Below the pieces are notes generated by a model. That model ran no database searches. It saw only the letters and a program-made list of their open reading frames with translations, and was not told the origin of the DNA. Source: Rossellomorea aquimaris (GTDB lineage Bacteria; Bacillota; Bacilli; Bacillales; Bacillaceae_B). Taken from it: a stretch of 64,000 nucleotides of DNA. Positions 57,119 through 64,000 of the stretch are shown one piece after another; within the stretch, counting starts at the first letter, position 1; each line of letters opens with the position of its first letter. Made by a program: the position numbers and the translations under genes. Location of the stretch: the NCBI RefSeq assembly GCF_020172085.1, contig NZ_JAIVAT010000009.1, positions 281,886 to 345,885 of the forward strand, read 5' to 3'.

Positions 57119-60100
57119 TTACTCTACCAAAGATTTCACGACTGTTTCTGAAATAGCTGATTCTCCTCCGAGGATATAATACTTATCAGTAACTGGAGCA
57201 AAGGCAGCAAGGGTATCTAACGTTGTATACTGGACTTCATTAGGGTGTGTCAGGACGACTGGGCTTCCTTGTTTAGCAGCAAGTACGGAGCCAGCAAGAG
57301 CATCAGGATAATTTTTTCCCGTTGCGATGAGTGGTGTTGAGAAATTTAATTCCCCTGCAAAATAGTCAATGATGCTGCTATTTGTCTCATAGCGATCATT
57401 ACCACTCAAACGCTCATAGTTCATGAACTCTTCAGCAACCATATCAGGTACCGCTGATTCTCCTCCAATCACATAAAATTGTTCAAACATGGTCTCTTCT
57501 ATATAGCTTCTTACCGAATCTGGAGTCCCATCTTTCTTAGTTAAAAGGATCGGCATTTCAAGGGAGGCAGCAATCGGCGCAATGGATAAAGCATCTGCAA
57601 AGCTTTGTCCCGTTGCCACAACTGCACGGTCTGTATAGCCTAACTCCTGGGCTATTTTCACAGATGTTTCATAGCGATCACTGCCGCTTATTCTTGAAAC
57701 GGTTTTAATTCCAAGGTCTTTCAATTCTTTATCTACATTAGAAGAAATGACCGATTGACCTCCTATAAGAATGACCTTTTTCACTTTAAGACGTTTCAAT
57801 TCTTCTTTTACAGATTGAGGAATGGCTGCGTTATTTGTTAAAAGCAAAGGTGCGCTGTAATGATAAGCAAGCGGTGTTGCACTTAACGCGTCAGGATAGT
57901 TTTGGCCTGTCGCAATAACCGCTACATCCGATGTCTCCCAACCTTTTCTTGAAATTTCAACGGCCGTTTGATAACGATCACTGCCAAAAATTCTTTCAGT
58001 ACCAATTGTCGCTTGATCGATACCAGTCACTGCAGCGAGAGCATCCAAACGCCCCCATCCAGAAACCGTATCATATCCTGGTAAAACCATTTCGGCAGGG
58101 TACGGATACTCATCTTCATAATAATAGCCTGTACCTGGATTATCTTCTTCATCGAAAGTAATATCTACCGCGGTTCTTGTCAGGACCCTCTCCACTTGTT
58201 CAGGTGTCAGATTTGAATCTTTAGACAGCACCAATCCGGCAACGGCTGCCACGTGAGGAGTAGCCATTGATGTACCGCTCATATACGTCACATTTCCATC
58301 TGGCACTATACTTGGAATATTTGTCCCTGGAGCTACCAAATCAATTCCATTACCGAAGTTTGAGTAATCTGAAACAAGGTCAAGGTTATTTGTTGCTCCG
58401 ACAGATACCACATATTTCGAAGAACCGGGATAAGAAATCTCTTCCATTCCATCATTACCTGTAGCAGCAACGACAGTGACTCCATGGTCATGAGCATACT
58501 TCAATGCGTACTCGATAACACGGCTGTAGGAACCACCAAGGCTTAGGTTAATGACCTGTGCCCCATGATCGACGGCATATTTGATTCCATATGCTATCTG
58601 TTCAGTATCCCCGCTTCCTGATGCGTCTAGGACTTTAACAGGAAGAATCTTCGCGTGAAGATTGATTCCTGCCATTGAATAGTGGTTATTTGATTCCGCA
58701 GCGATGATGCCAGATACATGGGTTCCATGTCCGTGATCATCCATGGCATCTGAATTTCGATTGACAAAATTATAGCCTTCATTTTTTAGTACACGACTGC
58801 TTAGATCTGCAAGAGTATAGTCTACCCCAGTATCTACGACAGCTATGACCGAATCTTGAAGATCCTGATCTTTGAGCAACTCTTGAAGTGCTTCATATTG
58901 GATATCCGCATCTGGTACCCCACCGTTATCACCATTATTCTTAAGTGACCATTGGTATGGATATTGAGAATCTAAGGATAGGGCTTTATAGTACTGGACA
59001 GGTTCGACAAACTCCACCTCAGGAAGGTTCTCAATCTCTTTTGATGTTTTTGTAAGAGAAGTGGTACTCATTTTCTTTGATCCACTTTTCTCTACTTCCA
59101 TGACATACATATTATCGAAGAAAGAATCTTTCACCTTTAATGGAGTAATGGATTCAACACCTAATGAACCAGCTTTCCCCTGTATGGTTGCCACATTCTT
59201 CTTATCTTTTAATTTAACGATTAATCGATCACCGGCAGCTTTTGTCGGTGAAAGCCCTGCTTTCGCTAAAACCGAGGAAACGGTTGAATTTGTAAGGTTT
59301 GAAATCCCCACACTTTTACCAGTAGCTTCTATTTGCTCTTGTAAGAAAACAGGAGTCGAGTCAAGAGCATTGGTGTACAAATCGTTAATCGCCTGTTGAT
59401 CGTCTTTTGTAATTTTATAAGAACTTGAAGAACCATTAGCTGCAACATCAGCAAACAGACCTTTTAATTGTACGAGATCCTGATAAACACTATCACGCAA
59501 TGTTTTACTGAACACCATTTTCGAACTGATAAAAGGTGCCGCTTTGTAGTAAAGGGTGGACAAGTCCTTTCCTTTTTCCGTTTTAGCCAGTACGCTTTCA
59601 CGGATAGTACGTAAATCTCTTAATATATTTTTACCATTTTCTCTTTCTTTTGTACTTAACTCCGCTGGACATTCCTCAGCGATGGCTTCATCAGAAGGAG
59701 GCAATGTTACGCCATCATAGCTGATTGTATATGGAATGACCATATCTTCGAAGTCTTCTTCGGATTCTACAAACTCTTCTTCCACTCCATAGGATTCCAC
59801 CTTAATGTAATAGGGTCCTACCCAGGAAATCGGGAAGTCGATGATTGCCGGTTCGTTATCATAAGAATATCCCATATAACGGTCAAATGCTTTATTATCG
59901 ATTGCATTTTCAAGACTTGAATATACCGTTACATTTAACTCTGATTCTGATTGAAGCTTCATGCGTAAATGGGTATAATCGGATATTTGATCTGAAGGAT
60001 CAACTTTATACCAATGCACATGCTCGTCCATATCAAATTCGCCATCGACGGGAGTCCCTATTACCAAAGTCTCCTCCTCATTCGGAATGCCTGAATCCTC

Positions 60101-60187
60101 TGCCTTGGTTTCCGTTATGGTAAACTGGCTGAAAATCAATGAAAAAACAAAAACCAAAGCTACTAAACTACGAATCCTCTTTTTCAT
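57119..60187 (-). CDS. Secreted subtilisin-family serine protease with three CW_binding_2 repeats
   Basis: A cell-wall-bound protease of 1022 residues. Signal peptide about 1-29 (ending ETKAED). A PPC-like beta domain (HVHWYKVDPSDQ, about 45-155), a helical segment, and an inhibitor-like prodomain (RLIVKLKDKKNVATIQGKAG, about 320-400) precede the S8 domain. Catalytic triad: Asp in IAVVDTGVDYTLADL, His in DDHGHGTHVSGIIAA and Ser in YMSGTSMATPHVAAVAGL. Residues about 735-1022 are three CW_binding_2 repeats (RIFGSDRY, RISGSDRY, RLSGNDRY). The same triple anchor ends the nuclease and 5'-nucleotidase at 6.7-13.5 kb. A monocistronic gene. Confidence 0.93.
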   Translation of the reverse strand: MKKRIRSLVALVFVFSLIFSQFTITETKAEDSGIPNEEETLVIGTPVDGEFDMDEHVHWYKVDPSDQISDYTHLRMKLQSESELNVTVYSSLENAIDNKAFDRYMGYSYDNEPAIIDFPISWVGPYYIKVESYGVEEEFVESEEDFEDMVIPYTISYDGVTLPPSDEAIAEECPAELSTKERENGKNILRDLRTIRESVLAKTEKGKDLSTLYYKAAPFISSKMVFSKTLRDSVYQDLVQLKGLFADVAANGSSSSYKITKDDQQAINDLYTNALDSTPVFLQEQIEATGKSVGISNLTNSTVSSVLAKAGLSPTKAAGDRLIVKLKDKKNVATIQGKAGSLGVESITPLKVKDSFFDNMYVMEVEKSGSKKMSTTSLTKTSKEIENLPEVEFVEPVQYYKALSLDSQYPYQWSLKNNGDNGGVPDADIQYEALQELLKDQDLQDSVIAVVDTGVDYTLADLSSRVLKNEGYNFVNRNSDAMDDHGHGTHVSGIIAAESNNHYSMAGINLHAKILPVKVLDASGSGDTEQIAYGIKYAVDHGAQVINLSLGGSYSRVIEYALKYAHDHGVTVVAATGNDGMEEISYPGSSKYVVSVGATNNLDLVSDYSNFGNGIDLVAPGTNIPSIVPDGNVTYMSGTSMATPHVAAVAGLVLSKDSNLTPEQVERVLTRTAVDITFDEEDNPGTGYYYEDEYPYPAEMVLPGYDTVSGWGRLDALAAVTGIDQATIGTERIFGSDRYQTAVEISRKGWETSDVAVIATGQNYPDALSATPLAYHYSAPLLLTNNAAIPQSVKEELKRLKVKKVILIGGQSVISSNVDKELKDLGIKTVSRISGSDRYETSVKIAQELGYTDRAVVATGQSFADALSIAPIAASLEMPILLTKKDGTPDSVRSYIEETMFEQFYVIGGESAVPDMVAEEFMNYERLSGNDRYETNSSIIDYFAGELNFSTPLIATGKNYPDALAGSVLAAKQGSPVVLTHPNEVQYTTLDTLAAFAPVTDKYYILGGESAISETVVKSLVE

Positions 60188-60679
60188 CTAGAACCTCCAC
60201 TAATGATAAAATAAACTACAAAATCTATTAAACCACAGAAATGTAAAAATGGAAATATTTTGTATCTTAAGGTTTATTAATCCAAAATTTGTAAAATAAT
60301 TGAGGTGTAGTATATATTTCACTGGACGATATTCTAATGAATCATGTACAGGATTCACTATGAATGTAGGGCAGGACGTGACTCAACCAATTTAGGTAAG
60401 AGAATGTCTAATGCAGAGATACTATTACTTAGAAAATAAATAAAGGATTGTGCCTAAGGGATGAAAAATGAAGAATAGTAATAGAAACAGAAAGGAAAAT
60501 ATAGTTGGCTCGCTTAAAACGGTTAGCCCATAAATACGAGGAAGATGTTGTTATTCAGATACCACTATCTTCTGATAAATTTCAGATAGAACCAAACAAT
60601 ATACTGAGCTAGACCCAAGCAAGTTTTCAAAAAGATATAATGACCTTCTCTTCTCTTTCGTCCTGTATCTTTTATATTG
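60188..60679. other. Intergenic region with a possible 35-residue ORF
   Basis: AT-rich and mostly featureless. On the plus strand a TTG at 60505 with AAAGGA 8 bases upstream opens a 35-codon frame (LARLKRLAHKYEEDVVIQIP and on, stop at 60610-60612). It looks like the tail of a longer protein and may be a remnant; expression is unproven. Confidence 0.35.
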
Positions 60680-60717
60680 AAGGGATAAAGAGGAGAATTC
60701 TATCCTCTTTATCCCTT
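60680..60717 (-). terminator. Terminator overlapping the stop of the 60709 gene
   Basis: AAGGGATAAAGAGGA pairs perfectly with TCCTCTTTATCCCTT (15 bp, 8-base loop); the TAA stop is inside the first arm as transcribed. Confidence 0.8.
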
Positions 60718-61320
60718 ATTTTCCATAATCGTCTCGTTTGGCAAATGATTTGTTAGCATTTCTATTGTTGAATATCGGGGGTCATTTGTATAAAGGTTAC
60801 ACCCTTGTCCATCGTGCCATAACTTAAGGATGGTAGTAGTATTTTTCATATTAAAGCACGGAAACATATATGACTTTTTGCCACCAAATACGCCTTCTTT
60901 AATCTCCAATTTGTAACTGATAATATCAGAGAAGGAAATTGAATAAAATTGATTGGACGAAGCAATCCAAAAAGTTTCTTCTAAAATAAGCTTTAATGTA
61001 TGTGCGTCATTTATGATAACCTTGAAAACTGGGAAGCTATTCTTTTTTGTACTTTCAAATTTTAAAAAGTATTGAATACACTCTTTTTGGAACGCGAATT
61101 CGATTTCTTCAGTTAAATCATTGTAGGGTTCAAATGTAAGAAAAACTGGAAATAAAGCTTGTTTGCAAATAAAATCATATAAAAATTGTCTTGTTTCATC
61201 ATCGTAATCATCATATTCTGAAGGTCCAATATATAATTTAGAAACTTTTTGTACGTTTTCAAATAAAATATATTCTTCGTCCAAATTAAATTCCTCTTGA
61301 GTAATATATATTTTAGTCAA
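60709..61320 (-). CDS. Hypothetical protein, about 203 residues
   Basis: No family recognised. A soluble acidic protein rich in Phe and Tyr, with a conspicuous YIGPSEYDDYDDETRQFLYDF stretch near residue 30 (quoted in part) and ILEETFWIASSNQFYSIS in the middle. TTG 61320 is preferred: AAGGTGG lies 7 bases upstream and the product starts MTKIYITQEEF; the 26 residues that can be read further upstream to 61398 are unsupported. AT content is higher than in the neighbours, as in the next genes up to 63.3 kb, hinting at acquired DNA. Confidence 0.6.
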   Translation of the reverse strand: MTKIYITQEEFNLDEEYILFENVQKVSKLYIGPSEYDDYDDETRQFLYDFICKQALFPVFLTFEPYNDLTEEIEFAFQKECIQYFLKFESTKKNSFPVFKVIINDAHTLKLILEETFWIASSNQFYSISFSDIISYKLEIKEGVFGGKKSYMFPCFNMKNTTTILKLWHDGQGCNLYTNDPRYSTIEMLTNHLPNETIMENKG

Positions 61321-61407
61321 AATCCCCCCACCTTTATTGAAAAGTTTCAAGACTTGGTTTCTTAATTTTCTCATTGTATACAGAAACAAGCTTTTCAAAA
61401 ATAAAAT

Positions 61408-61429
61408 AGCATCGGCAAATAACGATGCT
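61408..61429 (-). terminator. Hairpin upstream of the 61320 gene
   Basis: AGCATCG pairs with CGATGCT (8-base loop) and is followed on the minus strand by ATTTTATTTTT. It could attenuate transcription entering the 61320 gene. Confidence 0.45.
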
Positions 61430-61524
61430 GTTTCGCAGTTGAATTTACTTGCTAAATCTTATTCTATTTTGGTAGCTTTTTTAGTAGAAAAATTAAATTC
61501 CCCTCCCATAACGGAACCCTCTAA

Positions 61525-61566
61525 AAAAAGCCCAACGTTTTTATTTTATACAACGTTTGGGCTTTT
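61525..61566 (-). terminator. Terminator of the 61632 gene
   Basis: AAAAAGCCC plus AACGTT pairs with AACGTT plus TGGGCTTTTT, with one bulged base, followed by T residues. Confidence 0.8.
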
Positions 61567-61631
61567 TCCGTATGTAATAATTTTGGCACAATGATCCGGT
61601 GCTAGACCAATTAATTATCAGAAAGTCTTAT

Positions 61632-62087
61632 TCAAGAATGGTCATTTCTTTCAAATACTTTATATCGCTTATTTTTAAATTTTTCCCTGTAATGAAGGAT
61701 AAGAAATACATGATAATAAATAACAGCGGCAGGAATACAATAAATGAAAAATATCCACGTCCACATAATATCTCCAGCTGCCAGCCCAAGAAATAAAGCG
61801 GGCATTAAGCCACTAAGAATATACAAGAATAGTTGAAAAAAATACCTGAAACGCTTAATACTATAGAATTCCGATATCCGATCAATCAAATAGGCAGCTA
61901 AGAGACCAAATACAAGATAAAGAGGTATGGAAGGCATGATAGACATGAGGAATCCATCGAGAAAATCCATATAACAACAATCATATTCTCTTTGTTCGAT
62001 TGGGGTATGCATCATCCACCCCATAAACAGTGAAAAAATTATAGGAGAGAATATAACCGCCAATGCTTTGTTGTATAAATCAATCAT
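61632..62087 (-). CDS. Hypothetical membrane protein, 151 residues
   Basis: Four predicted membrane segments (ALAVIFSPIIFSLFMGWM, MPSIPLYLVFGLLAAYLI, FFQLFLYILSGLMPALFLG, WTWIFFIYCIPAAVIYYHVF), with a short outer loop carrying DCCYMD and a basic cytosolic tail (KFKNKRYKVFER). No family recognised. AAGGTGA precedes the ATG at 6 bases. Monocistronic with a terminator. Confidence 0.65.
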   Translation of the reverse strand: MIDLYNKALAVIFSPIIFSLFMGWMMHTPIEQREYDCCYMDFLDGFLMSIMPSIPLYLVFGLLAAYLIDRISEFYSIKRFRYFFQLFLYILSGLMPALFLGLAAGDIMWTWIFFIYCIPAAVIYYHVFLILHYREKFKNKRYKVFERNDHS

Positions 62088-62230
62088 ATAAAATCACCTT
62101 AAATTGTGTAGATGTAATCTATCCTATTTAGGAGGGGCATTAAAGCATTCTCCAACTCAATAGTTGAATGTGCTCCATTCGCTCTCTCTGAAAATGCCCC
62201 CATCCCTAATCAAGATCAATTTCTCTTCTT

Positions 62231-62422
62231 TCACTGCTCAATAACTCTTGCTCTTCTTCCACCACAGGTCTTGCATTTCCCTTCGAGAACAATATCATGA
62301 TTATTAGAATCCACTGTGTAATCCACAATGGTCTTTTCGCCACATACCCGACAATAGACGTTATCCTCTAATTTTTTTCGTATCTTCCCGTATTGCCATC
62401 CACCTTTTATTTTCCAATTCAT
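62231..62422 (-). CDS. Small zinc-ribbon protein, 63 residues
   Basis: Two Cys-x-x-Cys pairs (VYCRVCGEK near residues 24-27 and KCKTCGGRR near 50-53) form a probable zinc ribbon on a basic protein. No family named. The ribosome binding site is poor (GGGTGA 13 bases upstream). The gap to the recombinase gene is 25 bases, so it may be co-transcribed with it. Confidence 0.55.
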   Translation of the reverse strand: MNWKIKGGWQYGKIRKKLEDNVYCRVCGEKTIVDYTVDSNNHDIVLEGKCKTCGGRRARVIEQ

Positions 62423-62447
62423 CTTTCACATCTGTCACCCTAACTAT

Positions 62448-63287
62448 TTAACACTCATTTGAAAACGTTCGACGAATCGCATTTTCAAATTCAGTTTCAG
62501 GTATACGTGATTTCGCATATCGCTTTGTCACATTGATATCCCGATGTCCCGCAAGCTTAGAAACCACTTCAAGTCCAACACCCTTATTTATCATATGCTG
62601 ACAGAAAGTATGGCGCAGCTTTTGGGCATGTATATTAAACTTTTTCAACATATACTGAACAGATCGCTCTGTTAACCTATCATTTGTTTTTGAAATGAAT
62701 AAAGGTTTCTCGGGTTCAACCGCTCCCAAGTAATCAGAAAGATGCTTTATTAATTCATTTGATAACGGAATGATCCGTTTATCTTCATAGTTATCTTTAA
62801 CAGTTACCTGCTTCGTCAAAAAATTTATATCCGACACATTAAGTGCACATAACTCTGAAACACGTATGCCAGTGTGCAGCAACATATATACAATCGCTAT
62901 ATTTCTCTCACTTTCGCTCTCTTTCACTTCTGATAGAAGTGCTTCACACTCTTCTATGGTTAATGTTTCAATTTCATCCTTTTTATTTCCTTGATTGATC
63001 TTTATATCAAACGTTATGTCTGGCCTTTTTAAGTATTTTGCAAAGGTTCGCATCACCCCAAGAACCTTATCCGTCGTAGTCGGACTCTTTCCCATTTCCT
63101 CCAGGTATCGGATATAGTCTTGGACATCCTGCTGAGTAATGTCTAAAAGCCTTTGATTATGATCCTGCAGCCACTTTTCATATTTCTTAAGTTCCTGCTG
63201 GTATGTCAAGATGGTATTAGATGATTTTCCTTCACGTTCAAGCCATGTTAAAAACTGATCAATCGTAGGACTAGAAGACCTTTGCAA
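62448..63287 (-). CDS. Tyrosine recombinase/integrase
   Basis: A site-specific recombinase, about 279 residues. N-terminal core-binding SAM-like domain (FLTWLEREGKSSNTILTYQQ) and a catalytic domain with the full set: Arg in HTGIRVSELCAL, Lys in VKDNYEDKRIIPL, His-x-x-Arg in HAQKLRHTFCQH, His in LAGHRDINVT and the nucleophile Tyr in KRYAKSRIP. It looks functional. The start is uncertain: TTG 63287 has GGGTGG upstream, GTG 63296 does not. It resembles XerC/D-type or transposon integrases; no attachment sites were found around it. Confidence 0.85.
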   Translation of the reverse strand: MQRSSSPTIDQFLTWLEREGKSSNTILTYQQELKKYEKWLQDHNQRLLDITQQDVQDYIRYLEEMGKSPTTTDKVLGVMRTFAKYLKRPDITFDIKINQGNKKDEIETLTIEECEALLSEVKESESERNIAIVYMLLHTGIRVSELCALNVSDINFLTKQVTVKDNYEDKRIIPLSNELIKHLSDYLGAVEPEKPLFISKTNDRLTERSVQYMLKKFNIHAQKLRHTFCQHMINKGVGLEVVSKLAGHRDINVTKRYAKSRIPETEFENAIRRTFSNEC

Positions 63288-63571
63288 GAGTACCACCCTT
63301 TCAAAATCAAACCTCTATTTACTAATATCCTAGAGCTAATAGTTAAAGAAGTCAACTTCTCCGAATGTAAAAAAGAGACAAGGGAAATATTGAACGGATA
63401 GCAGACATACAATGTAACAGTTGTGCGCTCTCTGAAAAAGTCTTTACATGGGAAAGACTGGAGTTTTATTTCCCCATCGCAATCATTACACTGATCATCC
63501 AGGTAGCTCCCTACCCACGCAGTACAGCTTAAGAGGCTTTAACAAATCTACATGTTCTTCAAAACAAAAAT
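63288..63571. other. Spacer between recombinase and rrn end
   Basis: No gene seen. An imperfect hairpin lies near 63437-63461 (AGTCTTT with GAAAGACT). From about 63508 the sequence resembles 63768-63840, part of the duplicated rrn flank. Confidence 0.5.
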
Positions 63572-63597
63572 AGAGTAACTCCCAATGAGCTACTCTT
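63572..63597 (-). terminator. Second rrn-type terminator
   Basis: AGAGTAACTC and GAGCTACTCT pair around a short loop; a near-identical terminator is at 63848-63876. T-rich on the minus strand. Confidence 0.8.
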
Positions 63598-63605
63598 TTT
63601 CTATT

Positions 63606-63661
63606 TGCCTGGCGACGTCCTACTCTCACAGGGGGAGCCCCAACTACCATCGGCGCTGAAG
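63606..63661 (-). pseudogene. Truncated 5S rRNA copy
   Basis: TGCCTGGCGACGTCCTACTC to CGGCGCTGAAG matches the 3' half of the intact 5S gene at 63886-64000, except for a 3-base deletion after GGGGGAG. The 5' half is replaced by unrelated GC-richer sequence (63662-63800). Confidence 0.85.
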
Positions 63662-63847
63662 GCTGCGGCTAGTGATGAGCGGCGAATCTCTTCGTCCGCT
63701 TCACTCGTTCAGATCCTTTGTGGAAGCCACACTCCGGTCTTCACTCCCTCGCGTCCTCGACCTTCTTGCTCCTCCCTACCCTCGCAGTGCGGATGAGAAG
63801 GATTCAATTAAACCCACATGTTCTTCGAACTACAATTCAAATCAAAA

Positions 63848-63876
63848 AAAGAGTAACTCACAATGAGCTACTCTTT
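63848..63876 (-). terminator. rrn operon terminator after 5S rRNA
   Basis: AAAGAGTAACTCA pairs with TGAGCTACTCTTT; on the minus strand T residues follow (TTTTTTTGAT). Confidence 0.85.
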
Positions 63877-63885
63877 CCACATATC

Positions 63886-64000
<115 letters not shown>

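Overview
ORGANISM. The window looks like chromosomal DNA of an aerobic, low-GC Gram-positive rod of the Bacillaceae. The evidence is the sigma-A style promoters, strong AGGAGG-type ribosome binding sites with many TTG and GTG starts, an S-box (SAM-I) leader in front of metNPQ, a ComK-family regulator, PbpC, YhgD/YhgE, MupG/MurP/MurQ, CcpA (cre) sites and secreted enzymes with CW_binding_2 wall repeats. A genus such as Rossellomorea or a related marine Bacillus is a guess. Most of the window is accessory metabolism rather than core genes.

LAYOUT. 1-3400: tail of an SDR oxidoreductase, an NAD(P)-binding reductase-like gene and the penicillin-binding protein pbpC. 3535-4965: an IS256-family element whose transposase carries one in-frame stop. 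5.1-6.6 kb: trhO and a small unknown gene. 6.7-13.6 kb: two large secreted enzymes, a UshA-like 5'-nucleotidase and an EEP nuclease, both ending in three CW_binding_2 repeats; the nuclease promoter has a PhoP-box-like array. 13.7-20.5 kb: an AbgT transporter, a winged-helix regulator and three M20 amidohydrolases; the two promoters carry the same composite operator. 20.7-24.7 kb: a SEC-C protein and metNPQ behind a SAM riboswitch. 24.8-37.4 kb: a carbohydrate island with a LacI regulator, a GH13 alpha-glucosidase, an ABC importer and, divergently, GH3 and GH94 enzymes that resemble the Listeria 1,2-beta-oligoglucan system. 37.4-42.3 kb: a chitobiose/cellobiose-type PTS island (chbG, GntR, GH4, IIC, IIA, IIB). 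42.4-48.6 kb: DUF2922 and DUF1659 proteins, yhgE/yhgD, a glutamate dehydrogenase and a broken ECF sigma factor remnant. 48.9-52.5 kb: a GGDEF-EAL membrane protein and an orphan histidine kinase. 52.7-56.1 kb: the MurNAc recycling operon murQ-murP-mupG. 56.3-60.2 kb: comK homologue and a secreted subtilase with three CW_binding_2 repeats. 60.2-63.3 kb: small unknown genes and a tyrosine recombinase. 63.6-64.0 kb: a decayed 5S rRNA copy and a near-complete 5S gene, the distal end of an rrn operon on the minus strand.

HOW IT WORKS TOGETHER. The theme is scavenging of polymers outside the cell. Wall-bound nuclease, nucleotidase and protease could release nucleosides, phosphate and peptides; AbgT plus M20 hydrolases could take up and cleave acyl or aminobenzoyl amino acids; three sugar islands handle beta-1,2-glucans, chitin/cellulose disaccharides and peptidoglycan MurNAc, with cre sites suggesting glucose repression.

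DISPERSED REPEATS. At least three repeat families lie between genes: GAGGGACGGACCT palindromes, also present as single motifs inside coding regions; a GTACCAGGTAC hairpin; and a roughly 120 bp imperfect palindrome. There is also a 20/21 bp phased TATGAGCC array.
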